The notes below the pieces were generated by a model. It had not been told where the DNA came from. It worked only from the letters and a program-made list of their open reading frames with translations, and made no database searches. Below are positions 39,881 through 49,281 of a DNA stretch of 64,000 nucleotides, one piece after another (position 1 is the first letter of the stretch; each line of letters starts with the position of its first letter). Made by a program: the position numbers and the translations under genes. Origin of the DNA: DATEDA01 sp963754305 (GTDB lineage: Bacteria > Pseudomonadota > Gammaproteobacteria > Burkholderiales > SG8-39); the NCBI GenBank assembly GCA_963754305.1, contig CAVWFR010000018.1, positions 25,532 through 89,531 of the forward strand. Direction: 5' to 3'.

Positions 39881-41226
39881 ACGCCCGGGTCGACGACGCG
39901 CGCGTCCCGCTGGTCGCTCCGCGGCCGGCGGGGGACACGTTCGCCTGGCGCGGCGGGCGACAGGTGACGGTCCCCGAGTTCGTGGCCGACGTGGCGGCGC
40001 TCGCCGCGCGGCTCCCGGACCGCGCGCACGTGGTGAACCTCTGCACCGACCGCTACCGGTTCGCCGTCGGGTTTGCCGCCGCGCTCGTCCGCGGTCAGGT
40101 GAGCCTCCTCCCGCCGCAACGCACGCCCGATTTCCTAGCGCAGCTCGCGGCGCGTCATCCGGGACTCTACTGCCTCGCCGACGAGGCGGTCGACGGGTGT
40201 CCGGTCGAGGCCATGGCCTATCCCGAGGGTCTCCCCCCGCTTCGCGGCGAGCAGTCGGTTCCGGCATTTCCGGCCCGGCAGGTCGCCGCGATCGCGTTTA
40301 CTTCCGGCAGCACCGGTGCGCCGACGCCGCACGTCAAGCTGTGGGGCGCGCTCGCCCGCGGCGCTGCTGCGGAAGCCCCCGCGCTCGGGCTGGACCGCCT
40401 CCCGGGCGCCGCCATCGTCGGCACCGTACCGCCGCAGCACATGTACGGCTTCGAATCGACGGTACTGCTCGTGCTGCAGAACCGCCTCGCGATGCACGCG
40501 AGCCGCCCGTTCTACCCGGGCGATGTACGCGCCGCGCTCGCCGAGGTCCGGGCGCCGCGCGTGCTCGTCACGACGCCGGTGCACCTGCGCGCGCTCGACC
40601 TCGACAAGACGGTGCTGCCGCCGCTCGAGCGCATCATTTCCGCGACCGCGCCGCTCCCCGTCGAGTTGGCCGCGGCGGCGGAGCGGCGCCACGGCGCGCA
40701 CGTGCTCGAAATCTTCGGGTTCACCGAGGCCGGCATGGTCGCCGCCCGCCGCACGACCGACGGCGACACCTGGCGGCTGCTTCCGGGCGTCGCGATCCGC
40801 GCCGAAGCGGACACGTGGTGGGCCGAGGGCGGACATATCCCCGCCCCGGCGCGGTTCACGGACCTCGTCGAGGTCATCGACTGCGAGCACTTCGTCGTGC
40901 GCGGCCGCGTCGCCGACCTGGTGAACGTGGCCGGCAAGCGCGCGTCGCTCGCGGGCCTGAACGCGCAGCTCCTCGCGATCCCCGGGGTGGTCGACGGCGC
41001 GTTCTACCTGCCGGAGGGCGAGGGCGGCGCGGTGACGCGCCTCGCGGCGGTCGTCGTCGCGCCCGGCCTGACCCAGCGGCGGCTGCTCGACGCGCTGCGG
41101 CTGCGCGTCGATCCGGCGTTCCTGCCGCGCCCGCTGCGGCTCGTGGAACGGCTGCCGCGCAACGCGACCGGGAAGCTCGCTCTCGAGGATCTGCGCGCGC
41201 TCGCAGGCGCCCCGCCGCGGCGATGA
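39853..41226 (+). CDS. AMP-dependent acyl/aryl-ACP ligase
   Basis: About 457 aa, an ANL-superfamily adenylating enzyme proposed to load an aryl acid starter such as 4-hydroxybenzoate onto ACP. Signatures: the P-loop-like AFTSGSTGAPTPHVK (about residue 145), PPQHMYGFE, GFTEAG (about 295) and the late RLPRNATGKLA with catalytic Lys. It is shorter than typical ligases because the N-terminal domain is compact, as in other cluster members. ATG 39853 overlaps the previous gene by 28 nt; GTG 39877, overlapping that stop as GTGA, is an equally reasonable start. Confidence 0.87.
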   Translation: MRGGLPDEVNARVDDARVPLVAPRPAGDTFAWRGGRQVTVPEFVADVAALAARLPDRAHVVNLCTDRYRFAVGFAAALVRGQVSLLPPQRTPDFLAQLAARHPGLYCLADEAVDGCPVEAMAYPEGLPPLRGEQSVPAFPARQVAAIAFTSGSTGAPTPHVKLWGALARGAAAEAPALGLDRLPGAAIVGTVPPQHMYGFESTVLLVLQNRLAMHASRPFYPGDVRAALAEVRAPRVLVTTPVHLRALDLDKTVLPPLERIISATAPLPVELAAAAERRHGAHVLEIFGFTEAGMVAARRTTDGDTWRLLPGVAIRAEADTWWAEGGHIPAPARFTDLVEVIDCEHFVVRGRVADLVNVAGKRASLAGLNAQLLAIPGVVDGAFYLPEGEGGAVTRLAAVVVAPGLTQRRLLDALRLRVDPAFLPRPLRLVERLPRNATGKLALEDLRALAGAPPRR

Positions 41227-42179
41227 CGCCGGCGAACGGCATCGCGCCGCCACCGCACGCGCCCGAGACGGGCTGGTCGCGCCGGCTCCTCGGCAGCCTG
41301 CATGCCACCGGCGTCTTCTGGTACCGCTCGCATCGCTGGCTGATCAAGACGTTCCCCGACTGGTCGATCGCGCCGCTGATGGCGCTCTCGGCGCCGCTCG
41401 CGTTTGTCATCCTGGTCCGGTTCCGGCGCGCGATCGCGTCGAACCTCGACGCGGCGCTCGGGCCGGCCGGCTTTCCGGAGCGGCAGCGCCGAGTGCTGCG
41501 CACGCTCGAGACGTTCGCCCTGTGCCTCAGCGAGCGCTACGAGCGTTTCGCCACCGACCGCCCGTTCGCGGTCGAGGTCGAGGCGATGGAGCACTGGCGC
41601 GCGGTGGCGGAGAGCGGCCGCGGGTTCGTGATGGTCACCGCGCACCTCGGGCTTTACGAGGCGGGCGCGATGGTGCCGGCGGCGAAGGAAGCGCGTCGCG
41701 TGCACCTCGTGCGCGAGCCGGAGATGGACCCGCGCGCGCAGGCGTTCATCGAGGAAAGCGTGTCGGCGGTGCAGGGCGCGCACTACACGATGCACTTCCA
41801 GACCGGCAACCCGCTCGAGGCGCTGGCGCTCGTCGAGGCGCTCGAGCGCGGCGAGATCGTCGCGATCCAGGCCGACCGGCCGCGTGCCGGCAGCAAAGTC
41901 GTGGACGCGACGCTCTTCGGCCGACCGTTTCCACTGCCGGCGGGCCCGGCGGTGCTCGCGCGGACCGCGCGCGTGCCGATCCTGCCGGTGTTCGCGCTGC
42001 GGACCGGCCGGCGGCGGTTCCGCCTCGTGTTCCGGGAGCCCATCGAGGTGGCGCGCAGCGCCGACCGCGCCGCCGATCTCGACGCCGCGATGCGCCGCGT
42101 CGCGCTGGACATCGAGGACGCCATCCGGCGCGAGCCGCATCAGTGGTTCGTGTTTCGGGAGTTGTGGCCGTCGCGGTAG
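41223..42179 (+). CDS. LpxL/HtrB-like acyltransferase of the pigment cluster
   Basis: 318 aa, one N-terminal hydrophobic region (WSIAPLMALSAPLAFVILV) and the catalytic HX4E motif HLGLYE (His141, Glu146), followed by QADRPRAGSKVVD and FGRPFPLPAGPA. In aryl-polyene clusters such enzymes attach the polyene acyl chain to a lipid or glycerol head group at the membrane. The start ATG overlaps the ligase stop (ATGA). It ends the rightward arm before the toxin-antitoxin pair. Confidence 0.88.
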   Translation: MTPANGIAPPPHAPETGWSRRLLGSLHATGVFWYRSHRWLIKTFPDWSIAPLMALSAPLAFVILVRFRRAIASNLDAALGPAGFPERQRRVLRTLETFALCLSERYERFATDRPFAVEVEAMEHWRAVAESGRGFVMVTAHLGLYEAGAMVPAAKEARRVHLVREPEMDPRAQAFIEESVSAVQGAHYTMHFQTGNPLEALALVEALERGEIVAIQADRPRAGSKVVDATLFGRPFPLPAGPAVLARTARVPILPVFALRTGRRRFRLVFREPIEVARSADRAADLDAAMRRVALDIEDAIRREPHQWFVFRELWPSR

Positions 42180-42208
42180 GCCGGCTCGGAACGACCTCGC
42201 GTATCCCG

Positions 42209-42619
42209 CTAGGCGGCGTCGAACGCCGCCCGCGCTCGCCGCATCAGGCTTGGATGCAGAAGTCCCAGCTTGGGCGTTTGTCCGTAGGGTGCCCCGGGCG
42301 CAACGTCGAACCAGTCGTCGTCGTACGGCAAGGTCTTCAGTTGCTTCATGTTGAACTTGGTGGCCCGGTCGAGGCCGGCAGCTTCGAAGGCACTTTGATC
42401 GGCCGGCGTGATGGCGAACTCCCCGGCGAAGAGCTGGTCGGTTTTCTGCGATGTGCCGAAGGCGACTCTGACCGCCGGATTCCCCGCCGGATCCGCCAGG
42501 GTCTGCACGACGAGGCAAGGACGGGGCTTGGGACCAGGCCTCGGGAACTTGTCGGGGAAACGGCACCAAACGATGTCGCCCGGCTCGGGCTCCCCAAAGA
42601 AGCGTGCGGGCGAGACCAC
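42209..42619 (-). CDS. PemK/MazF-like toxin
   Basis: 136 aa. The pattern GDIVWCRFPD ... KPRPCLVVQT ... VRVAFGTSQ matches the beta-barrel core of MazF/PemK-type endoribonucleases, with a ~50-aa C-terminal extension. It would cleave mRNA when freed from its antitoxin. It follows the candidate antitoxin gene by 11 nt. It is transcribed opposite to the ligase/acyltransferase arm and has no role in pigment synthesis. Confidence 0.65.
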   Translation of the reverse strand: MVSPARFFGEPEPGDIVWCRFPDKFPRPGPKPRPCLVVQTLADPAGNPAVRVAFGTSQKTDQLFAGEFAITPADQSAFEAAGLDRATKFNMKQLKTLPYDDDWFDVAPGAPYGQTPKLGLLHPSLMRRARAAFDAA

Positions 42620-42630
42620 GAAGGCCCGTC

Positions 42631-42927
42631 CTAGAACAGGCTCTTCCTGACCACGAACTGGCTTTGGGGCACGAGCTTGTCGATCAGGGCGAGCTGCGCC
42701 TCGGTGAGCGGGCCGCTGTCCGCGCCGTATCTCGGCAGTGTCTGCCTGGCGAGCTGTGCGAGCGCGAAATGAATGACCTGAGTCTCGCTCAAGCCCAACG
42801 TCTCCGCCAATCGCGTGGCGGTGTTTCGCGAGACGCCCGTTACCGTATCGAGGTCGCGGTATCGAAGCAGGATGCTCGGCTTGGCTCTAGGTTTGCGCTT
42901 CGAACGCGCCAGCGGCTTGGTGGACAT
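42631..42927 (-). CDS. Candidate antitoxin
   Basis: 98 aa. A very basic N-terminus (LARSKRKPRAKPS) is followed by a helical DNA-binding-like segment TGVSRNTATRLAETLGLSET and a C-terminal part VIHFALAQLARQTLP. The gene order antitoxin-toxin with an 11-nt gap and an AT-rich inverted repeat in front supports a type II toxin-antitoxin module; the antitoxin family is not one I can name. Confidence 0.6.
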   Translation of the reverse strand: MSTKPLARSKRKPRAKPSILLRYRDLDTVTGVSRNTATRLAETLGLSETQVIHFALAQLARQTLPRYGADSGPLTEAQLALIDKLVPQSQFVVRKSLF

Positions 42928-42963
42928 GGATGACGACCCCCGGATCGAAAGTGGACCGCTGGA

Positions 42964-42982
42964 TGATATCAAAAGTATATCA
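42964..42982 (-). promoter_or_regulatory. Inverted repeat before the toxin-antitoxin pair
   Basis: TGATAT-N7-ATATCA, 37 nt upstream of the antitoxin start and conspicuously AT-rich. A likely autoregulatory operator. Confidence 0.4.
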
Positions 42983-43039
42983 GCGGCGGGTCGGTCCGCC
43001 GCCAAGCCGCGCGGGCTGCTCTCGGCAGCACTTGAATGC

Positions 43040-43843
43040 TTAGAGACCCGCTCGCTCGCTCGTGAGAAACGTCGCAATCGTCCCGCGCAGGATCAGCCCC
43101 GCGTCCCGGGCAACCTCCACGGAGTAGTGCGTGAGCGGCGGCGCGGCGGCGGTGAGTCGCACCGACGCTACGAGCGGTGCGTCGGCGGCGATGCGTTCGG
43201 CGAAGAACACCACCTCGCGCACGCTCACGAGATAGCCGACTCTGGGCCCGACTCTGGGCGACCGGTCGCCGCCCTCGCGCCGGCGGCGCACCGCCTCCCA
43301 GACCGCGGCGGTCTGCGCGGCCGCCTCGATCCCCGCCAGCGCGGGCGCGCTGCCGCCCGCAACGAGTGCGCAGGCCGCGGGAATCCGCGCAGTGCATGCA
43401 AGGCCATCGGCAAGCTCGTAGCTGACCGAGATCACGAAGCGCATCGGCGGACGATGCGGTAGCAGGGCGTCGAGCGGCGGCAGATCGGGCGGAGGCGGAA
43501 TGATGTCGCCCGGCGCCGACGCGACCGGCGGAGCGTCGGGGCGGCCGAGCTCGATCTCCGCGTTCGCCACCGGCGTTCCATCGCGCTCGAGGTCGATGCG
43601 CCAGCGGCCGCCTTCACCAGCCCGCGCCGCGAGCTCGAGCCGCTCGCCCGGCAGCACGAGCTGACGCAGCCGGGCGAAGCGTATCGCGCGGAGCGGGGTC
43701 GAGCTCCCGGTCTCCCGCGCGAGCGTTTCGACGGCGAGCGCGAGCTGGAGGACACCCGGCAGGATCGGGCGGCCCGGGAAGTGGCCGGCGAAGTACGGCC
43801 CGTCCGCGGGGACCACGATCGCGGCCTTGATCTCCAAGGTCAT
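43040..43843 (-). CDS. Two-domain hotdog dehydratase (ApeI-like plus ApeP-like fusion)
   Basis: 267 aa made of two hotdog domains. The first (about 1-110) has the FabA/FabZ-like GHFPGRPILPGVLQLA motif of ApeI-type 3-hydroxyacyl-ACP dehydratases. The second (about 120-267) begins LLPHRPPMRFVISV and has ALAGIEAAAQTAAVW, the ApeP-type pattern. In described aryl-polyene clusters these are separate proteins that act together, so this looks like a natural fusion. ATG 43843 overlaps the methyltransferase stop (ATGA), coupling the two genes. Confidence 0.85.
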   Translation of the reverse strand: MTLEIKAAIVVPADGPYFAGHFPGRPILPGVLQLALAVETLARETGSSTPLRAIRFARLRQLVLPGERLELAARAGEGGRWRIDLERDGTPVANAEIELGRPDAPPVASAPGDIIPPPPDLPPLDALLPHRPPMRFVISVSYELADGLACTARIPAACALVAGGSAPALAGIEAAAQTAAVWEAVRRRREGGDRSPRVGPRVGYLVSVREVVFFAERIAADAPLVASVRLTAAAPPLTHYSVEVARDAGLILRGTIATFLTSERAGL

Positions 43844-45021
43844 GCCCGACGCGCGCTGATCGCCGCGACGACGAACTGCGGGAACACTTCGCGGATCGCC
43901 GCGATGTCCGGATACACCGTGATGTCGGTGAACCCGTTCGCCGCGAACGCCTGCGTCCATTGCTCGGGTGCGAGGAAGCCGCCGTTCGGCCGCCAGCCTG
44001 GCACCAGCACCGGGTCGCGGAACGAGGCGAGGAGGTTGAAAGCCAGCTCGACGTAGACCGGCTGGCCGGGGAACGGCCGGACGCACTCCGAGATCACGAG
44101 GGCGCCGCCGTCCCCGAGCGCGGTGCGGATTTCGGCGAGCGTCGCCCCCAGATCGCGCGCGACATGCAAGACGTTCACGCCATACACGAGCGCACAGGTG
44201 CCGGGTGCCACGCCCGCATCTGCGAACGGACGGTCGATGTCCAGGGTACCGAGCTGTAGCGTCTGCGCCGGGAAGCGCGACGCGAGCGTGCGCTGCGCGC
44301 GCCGCAGGAAGAGCGGTGAGATCTCGGTGAACCGGTAGTTGGCGATTGCGCTCGCCCGCCCGGCCGCCTGCAGCCGCTCGAGCAGCGCTTCCGCACCGCT
44401 CCCCAGTCCGCCGCCGAGCTCGAGCACGGTACCGCCGGTTTCGATCAGCGCCCGCTCGGCCGCAACCGCGCCGATGGCATTGCTCACCGCGTAGAGCGGA
44501 TTACCGTTCGAGAAGTACTTCGACCACGCGACCATGCCCTCGGCGTCGAACAGCGCCTGCTCTCCGGCGATCTCGCCGCGCAGCACCGCCGGATAGCGCG
44601 CGGCGGCCATCGCGGCGATACGGAAGGAGGGGAGGCAGCGCTCGTCGTTTGCGCTTTGCGCGGCGAGGATTTCGTCCGGGTCGAGCGCGCGGAGCGGGTG
44701 AGCGACCCGAAACCTGTCACCGGCACCCGGCACGCGCTCGACCCAGCCGCGCGCAGCGAGCGTGGCCAGGAGCCAGGCGGCCGGAATGTGCGCGACGTGC
44801 GGCGCGAGGCCGGCCCGCCGAATCGCCTCGTCGACCGTGGCGGGCTCGCGGCACGCTTCGGCGAGCCCGGTGGCGCGAAACGCGCCGAGCGCGAGCCGCG
44901 CGACGTACTCTTCGATGAAGCCGCACGAGCGCGCGAAGGCGTCGTCGAAGAGCGACAGGATCGCGGGGGGAATCAGCGCGGCGCGGCGGTCGAGCGCGTC
45001 GCTCGTCGGTTGGTTCGGCAT
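43840..45021 (-). CDS. SAM-dependent methyltransferase of the pigment cluster
   Basis: 393 aa: an N-terminal helical domain like the dimerisation/winged-helix part of O-methyltransferases (FIEEYVARLALGAFRATGLA) and a C-terminal SAM-binding domain with VLELGGGLGSG (about residue 207), VYGVNVLHVARD and GGALVISECV. It would methylate the aryl head group or the carboxyl end of the polyene. ATG 45021 (MPNQPTSD) is chosen; it is divergent from the LolA-like gene, with 79 nt between starts. Confidence 0.83.
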   Translation of the reverse strand: MPNQPTSDALDRRAALIPPAILSLFDDAFARSCGFIEEYVARLALGAFRATGLAEACREPATVDEAIRRAGLAPHVAHIPAAWLLATLAARGWVERVPGAGDRFRVAHPLRALDPDEILAAQSANDERCLPSFRIAAMAAARYPAVLRGEIAGEQALFDAEGMVAWSKYFSNGNPLYAVSNAIGAVAAERALIETGGTVLELGGGLGSGAEALLERLQAAGRASAIANYRFTEISPLFLRRAQRTLASRFPAQTLQLGTLDIDRPFADAGVAPGTCALVYGVNVLHVARDLGATLAEIRTALGDGGALVISECVRPFPGQPVYVELAFNLLASFRDPVLVPGWRPNGGFLAPEQWTQAFAANGFTDITVYPDIAAIREVFPQFVVAAISARRA

Positions 45022-45100
45022 CGGCTTGCGGTTTCGGCGCGGAGTGTAACGCGATGTATCGGAGCGCTTGCGGATCGCTGGCTTGCTATTCTTCGGCGCC

Positions 45101-45682
45101 ATGCGCAAAACCATCCTCCACCTCCTCGGCGCTTTTCTCCTCGCGGCACCGGCGCTCGCGGCCGATTCGCCGCTCGCGCTCGATGCGCTGATGAGCGCGC
45201 TCGCGAAGAACGGCCCCGGTACGGTCCGGTTCACCGAAGTGAAATCGAGCGCGCTGCTCAAGGCGCCGATCGAGTCGCACGGCACGCTCACCTATGCCGC
45301 GCCGGCGCGGCTGGAGAAGCGCACGCTCTCGCCGCGCGAGGAGCGCTTCCTCGTGGACGGCGACGCGGTGCTCGTCGAGCTGCCGGCGCGCAAGCAGCGC
45401 CTCGAGCTGAGAGTCGGCGACTACCCGGCGATCCGCGCGTTTGTCGAGAGCATTCGCGGCACCCTCGCCGGCGATCTCGCGTCGCTGCGTCGCTACTACC
45501 GCGTCGAGCTGGAGGGCGAGTGGTCGGACTGGCGGCTCCACCTCCTGCCGAGCGATCCCCAGATGGCGGAGCTCGTGCACAAGGTGCTCATCGGCGGCAC
45601 CGGGGGCGAAGTGCGCAGGATCGAGATCCTCGAGGCGAGCGGCGACAGGTCGGTGATGACGATCGCGAAGGAGAGCCGTTGA
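45101..45682 (+). CDS. LolA-like outer-membrane carrier protein
   Basis: 193 aa with a signal peptide (RKTILHLLGAFLLAAPALA cut before ADSPL) and the LolA-type half-barrel pattern GTVRFTEVKSSALLKAPIES, GTLTYAAPARLEKRTLSP and ERFLVDGDAVLVE. In aryl-polyene clusters this protein is thought to ferry the lipid-linked polyene across the periplasm. The start of the MMPL exporter overlaps its stop, so the two are likely an export unit. Confidence 0.88.
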   Translation: MRKTILHLLGAFLLAAPALAADSPLALDALMSALAKNGPGTVRFTEVKSSALLKAPIESHGTLTYAAPARLEKRTLSPREERFLVDGDAVLVELPARKQRLELRVGDYPAIRAFVESIRGTLAGDLASLRRYYRVELEGEWSDWRLHLLPSDPQMAELVHKVLIGGTGGEVRRIEILEASGDRSVMTIAKESR

Positions 45683-47991
45683 GCGCGCCGCGCCGGGCGC
45701 TCATCGTCTGGCTCGTCTTCGTCGCCGCGTGCGCGTGGGTCGCGACCCGCGCCCGCTTCACCGCCGACATGTCGGCGTTCCTGCCCGCGGCGGCGACCCC
45801 GACGCAGCGGTTGCTGGTCGGCGAGCTCCGCGAGGGCGTCGCGTCGCGCCTGCTGCTGATCGGGATCGAGAGCGGCACGCCGGACGAGCTCGCCGCGCTC
45901 AGCCGGGCGCTGGCGAAGCGGCTGCAAGGACGACCCGAACTCGCCTACGTCGCCAACGGCGACGCCGCCCTCGGGCAGGCCGATCGCGACTTCCTCCTCG
46001 CGCACCGGTACGTCCTCAGCCCGGGCGTCGCGCCGGGAAGCTTCGACCGCGACGCTCTGGCGGCGGCACTCGATCGCGGCTACGAGGCGCTCGCGTCGCC
46101 CGCGGGGGCGCTGGTGCGGCGCTATCTGCCGGCGGACCCGACCGGCGAGCTGCTGCGCATCCTCGGCGCGCTCGAGGGCACCGCGCGCCCGGCGACGCAT
46201 CTCGGCGTCTGGATGTCGTCCGACCAGCGCACGGCGCTCGCGCTCGTGCAGACCGCGGCGCCGGGTTTCGATCTCGACCGGCAGCAGGCGAACGTCGCGG
46301 TCATCGCGGACGCCTTTGCGGCTGCGCGCGACGAGACGAAGGCCGGAGCGGCAACGCTCGTCGTGACCGGCCCCGCGGTGTTCGCCGTGCGCTCGCGCGA
46401 GGTGATCCGCCGCGACGTCGAGCGTCTCTCGGCGGTGGCGACGGTCGTCGTGGCGCTGCTCCTGCTCCTCGCATTCCGGTCGCCGCGCGTGCTCGTGCTC
46501 GCGTTCCTGCCGGTGGCGACCGGTGCGCTTGCCGGCGTGGCCGCGGTCGCGCTCGCCTTCGGCACCGTGCACGGCATCACGCTCGGGTTCGGCGTGGTGC
46601 TGATCGGCGAGGCGATCGACTACGCGATCTACTTTTTCGCCCAGCGCACGCCGAGCGAGACCGCCGCGCGCTCCCTCGATCGGATCTGGCCGACCTTGCG
46701 GCTCGGCCTGGCGGTCTCCGCGGCGAGCTTCTGCGCGATGCTCTTCGCGGGATTCGCCGGTCTCGCGCAGCTCGGTCTCTTCGCGGTGGCGGGGCTGGTC
46801 GTGGCGGCGCTGACGACGCGGTGGCTGCTGCCGCATCTCGCGCGAGGGGTGACCCGGGCCGCCGGGGTCGATCTGGTCCTGCGCCTCGTGCCCCGTTGGC
46901 GATCGCCGCTCGGGTGGCGTCTCGGGCTGCTGGGGCTCGTCTGCGCGCTCGCCGCGCTCGTAATCGGGTACCGGCAGCCGATCTGGGACGACGATCCCGC
47001 GCGGCTCAACCCGGTCGGCGCTGCGGAGCAGGCCCTCTATCAGCGGCTCGGGGCGGCGCTCGGCGCGCCTGATGCGCGCTGGCTGCTCGTCGTCCCGGGC
47101 CCGACCGAGGATGCCGCGCTCGAGGCCGCCGAGGCGCTCGCCGGCCCGCTCGCCGCGCTCGCCGAGGCGAAGATCATCGCCGGATTCGATTCGCCGGCGA
47201 GCTACCTGCCGAGCGTCCGGACCCAGCTCGCCCGGCGCGCGGCGCTGCCCGACGAGGCGGCGCTCCGTGCGGCGCTCGGTGCCGCGGTGGCGGAGTCGCG
47301 CTTCAAGCCCGATCTCTTCGAGCCGTTCGTCCGCGACGTCGGCGCCGCGAGAGTCGCGCCGCCGCTCGACCGCGCGCGCCTCGCCGGTACCGCGTTCGGG
47401 CTCAAGGTCGAATCGCTCCTCGTGCGGCGCGACGACCGCTGGTATGCGCTCCTCCCGCTCCGCGGCGTCGCGGATCCGGGTGCGCTCGCAAGCGGCCTCG
47501 GCGCGCCCGGCGGAGCCGCGCTCCTCGACATCCGGGCCGAGTCGACGGCGATGCTCGCGAGCTACCGCGAGCGGGCGCTCGGCTTCTGGGGGCTCGGGCT
47601 CGCGGCGATCGTCGTGCTCCTCGCGCTGCACCTGCGCTCGGTGCTGCGCGTGACGCAGGTGCTCGCGCCGATCGCGGCCGCGGTCGCGGTCGCCGCCGCG
47701 TGCCTCCTCGCGGCCGGAACCAAGCTCACGCTGTTTCACATCGTCGCGCTGCTGCTCGTCGCCGGCGTGGGCTCGAACTACGCGCTTTTCTTCGAGCGAG
47801 AACCCGCGGACGAGGGCGAGCGACGGCGCACGCTCTTCGCGGTCGCGTTCTGCGCCCTCACTACGGTGCTCGCGTTCGGCCTTCTCGCCTGGTCGCAGGT
47901 GCCGGTCCTGCAGATGATCGGCACGACCGCCGCGATCGGCGCCGCGGCCAGCGTCGCGTTCTCGACGCTGATCGCGCGTGGCCGGGGCTGA
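45679..47991 (+). CDS. MMPL/RND-family exporter of the pigment cluster
   Basis: 770 aa with the MMPL layout: one N-terminal helix (RALIVWLVFVAACAWVATRA), a periplasmic loop, a bundle of helices (about 255-400, including GFGVVLIGEAIDYAIYFF), a second loop and a second bundle (about 630-770, VAGVGSNYALFFERE). It probably flips or extrudes the aryl-polyene lipid. The start is TTG 45679, which overlaps the LolA-like stop (TTGA) and has a perfect AAGGAGAG ribosome site; no ATG gives the first helix. Confidence 0.88.
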   Translation: MSAPRRALIVWLVFVAACAWVATRARFTADMSAFLPAAATPTQRLLVGELREGVASRLLLIGIESGTPDELAALSRALAKRLQGRPELAYVANGDAALGQADRDFLLAHRYVLSPGVAPGSFDRDALAAALDRGYEALASPAGALVRRYLPADPTGELLRILGALEGTARPATHLGVWMSSDQRTALALVQTAAPGFDLDRQQANVAVIADAFAAARDETKAGAATLVVTGPAVFAVRSREVIRRDVERLSAVATVVVALLLLLAFRSPRVLVLAFLPVATGALAGVAAVALAFGTVHGITLGFGVVLIGEAIDYAIYFFAQRTPSETAARSLDRIWPTLRLGLAVSAASFCAMLFAGFAGLAQLGLFAVAGLVVAALTTRWLLPHLARGVTRAAGVDLVLRLVPRWRSPLGWRLGLLGLVCALAALVIGYRQPIWDDDPARLNPVGAAEQALYQRLGAALGAPDARWLLVVPGPTEDAALEAAEALAGPLAALAEAKIIAGFDSPASYLPSVRTQLARRAALPDEAALRAALGAAVAESRFKPDLFEPFVRDVGAARVAPPLDRARLAGTAFGLKVESLLVRRDDRWYALLPLRGVADPGALASGLGAPGGAALLDIRAESTAMLASYRERALGFWGLGLAAIVVLLALHLRSVLRVTQVLAPIAAAVAVAAACLLAAGTKLTLFHIVALLLVAGVGSNYALFFEREPADEGERRRTLFAVAFCALTTVLAFGLLAWSQVPVLQMIGTTAAIGAAASVAFSTLIARGRG

Positions 47992-48062
47992 TAGAATCGA
48001 GCGCTCCTGCTGGGACATCCCGGTCCCGCTCCGACTCCCACTCAGCGATTTCCACTAGCGCC

Positions 48063-49238
48063 TTGTCGCCTCCCATCGTCACCGGCTATACCGGCGTCAA
48101 CTGCCTCGGCGCAGGCGTCGATCCCTGGTGGGCCGCCCTGCGCGAGCGCCGCTCCGGACTCGCGCCCTGCGACTTCGAGGACGTCGCGCTCGAGACGTTC
48201 ATCGGCCGCGTGCCGGGCGTGGAGGACGTGGTGCTGCCCGAGGCGCTCGCGGCCTTCGACTGCCGCAACAACCGCCTCGCGCAGCTCGGCCTCGCGCAAG
48301 ACGGCTTCGGCGATGCGGTCGCTGCGGCGCGCGAGCGCTACGGGTCGCGGCGGATCGCCGTCATTCTGGGTACGAGTACCTCGGGCGTGCTCTCGACCGA
48401 ACGCGCGTACCAGCACCGCGATCCCGCGAGCGGGGCACTGCCCGCTACGTTCCGGTATGCCGGCACGCAGAGCACCCACTCGCTCGCGGCGTTCGTGCGC
48501 AGCCTCCTCGGGCTCGAAGGACCGGCGCACGTCGTGTCGACCGCCTGTTCGTCCAGCGCGAAGGTCTTTGGCGGCGCGGCGCGGATGATCGCCGCCGGCA
48601 TCGCCGACGCCGCGGTCGTCGGCGGCACCGACAGCCTGTGCCTGACGACGCTCTATGGTTTCCGTTCGCTCGAGCTGCTCTCGGGCGCGCCCTGTCGCCC
48701 GTTCGACCCCGAGCGCAACGGCATCTCGATCGGCGAGGGGGCCGGCTTCGCCCTGCTCGAGCGCGAAGGCGATGGCGCGGTGCTCGCCGGCGTCGGCGAG
48801 AGCTGCGACGCGTACCACATGTCCACGCCGCATCCCGAGGGTCTCGGCGCGCGGCTCGCAATGGAGCGCGCGCTCGCCGGCGCGGGCCTGCGCCCGGAGG
48901 CGATCGGCTACGTGAACCTGCACGGCACGGCGACGCGCACCAACGACGTCGCGGAGGGCCGCGCAGTCCGCGACGTCTTCGGTCCGCGCACCCCGGCGAG
49001 CGCTACCAAGGGTGCGCACGGCCATCTCCTCGGCGCCGCGGGTATCACCGAGGCGATCGTCGCGCTGCTCGCCCTCGAGCGCGGGTGGCTGCCCGGCACC
49101 GCGAACACGCGCGTCCTCGACGTCGAGTGCGCCGCCCGCGTGCTGCTGGAGGGTGAGACCGCGCGACCCCGCTATGTGCTGTCGAACTCGTTCGGCTTCG
49201 GCGGCAACAACTGCAGCGTGATCTTCGGGCGTGCATGA
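48063..49238 (+). CDS. Beta-ketoacyl-ACP synthase, FabF-like
   Basis: 391 aa, condensing enzyme that elongates the polyene. The catalytic triad is complete: Cys162 in VVSTACSSSA, His287 in NLHGTATRTND and His321 in KGAHGHLLGAAG; the C-terminal SNSFGFGGNNC is canonical. The start is a TTG at 48063 (SPPIVTGYTG), since no upstream ATG or GTG exists before a non-homologous stretch. It pairs with the following chain-length-factor-like gene. Confidence 0.9.
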   Translation: MSPPIVTGYTGVNCLGAGVDPWWAALRERRSGLAPCDFEDVALETFIGRVPGVEDVVLPEALAAFDCRNNRLAQLGLAQDGFGDAVAAARERYGSRRIAVILGTSTSGVLSTERAYQHRDPASGALPATFRYAGTQSTHSLAAFVRSLLGLEGPAHVVSTACSSSAKVFGGAARMIAAGIADAAVVGGTDSLCLTTLYGFRSLELLSGAPCRPFDPERNGISIGEGAGFALLEREGDGAVLAGVGESCDAYHMSTPHPEGLGARLAMERALAGAGLRPEAIGYVNLHGTATRTNDVAEGRAVRDVFGPRTPASATKGAHGHLLGAAGITEAIVALLALERGWLPGTANTRVLDVECAARVLLEGETARPRYVLSNSFGFGGNNCSVIFGRA

Positions 49239-49281
49239 ACGGAACATGCGCGGGCACAGGCCGGGGCACATGGCGGGCCAC

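Noticed and set aside
45496..48018. An 840-codon minus-strand open frame
   Set aside because: It is antisense to the LolA-like and MMPL exporter genes, which have clear motifs and start signals; composition is typical of a shadow frame.
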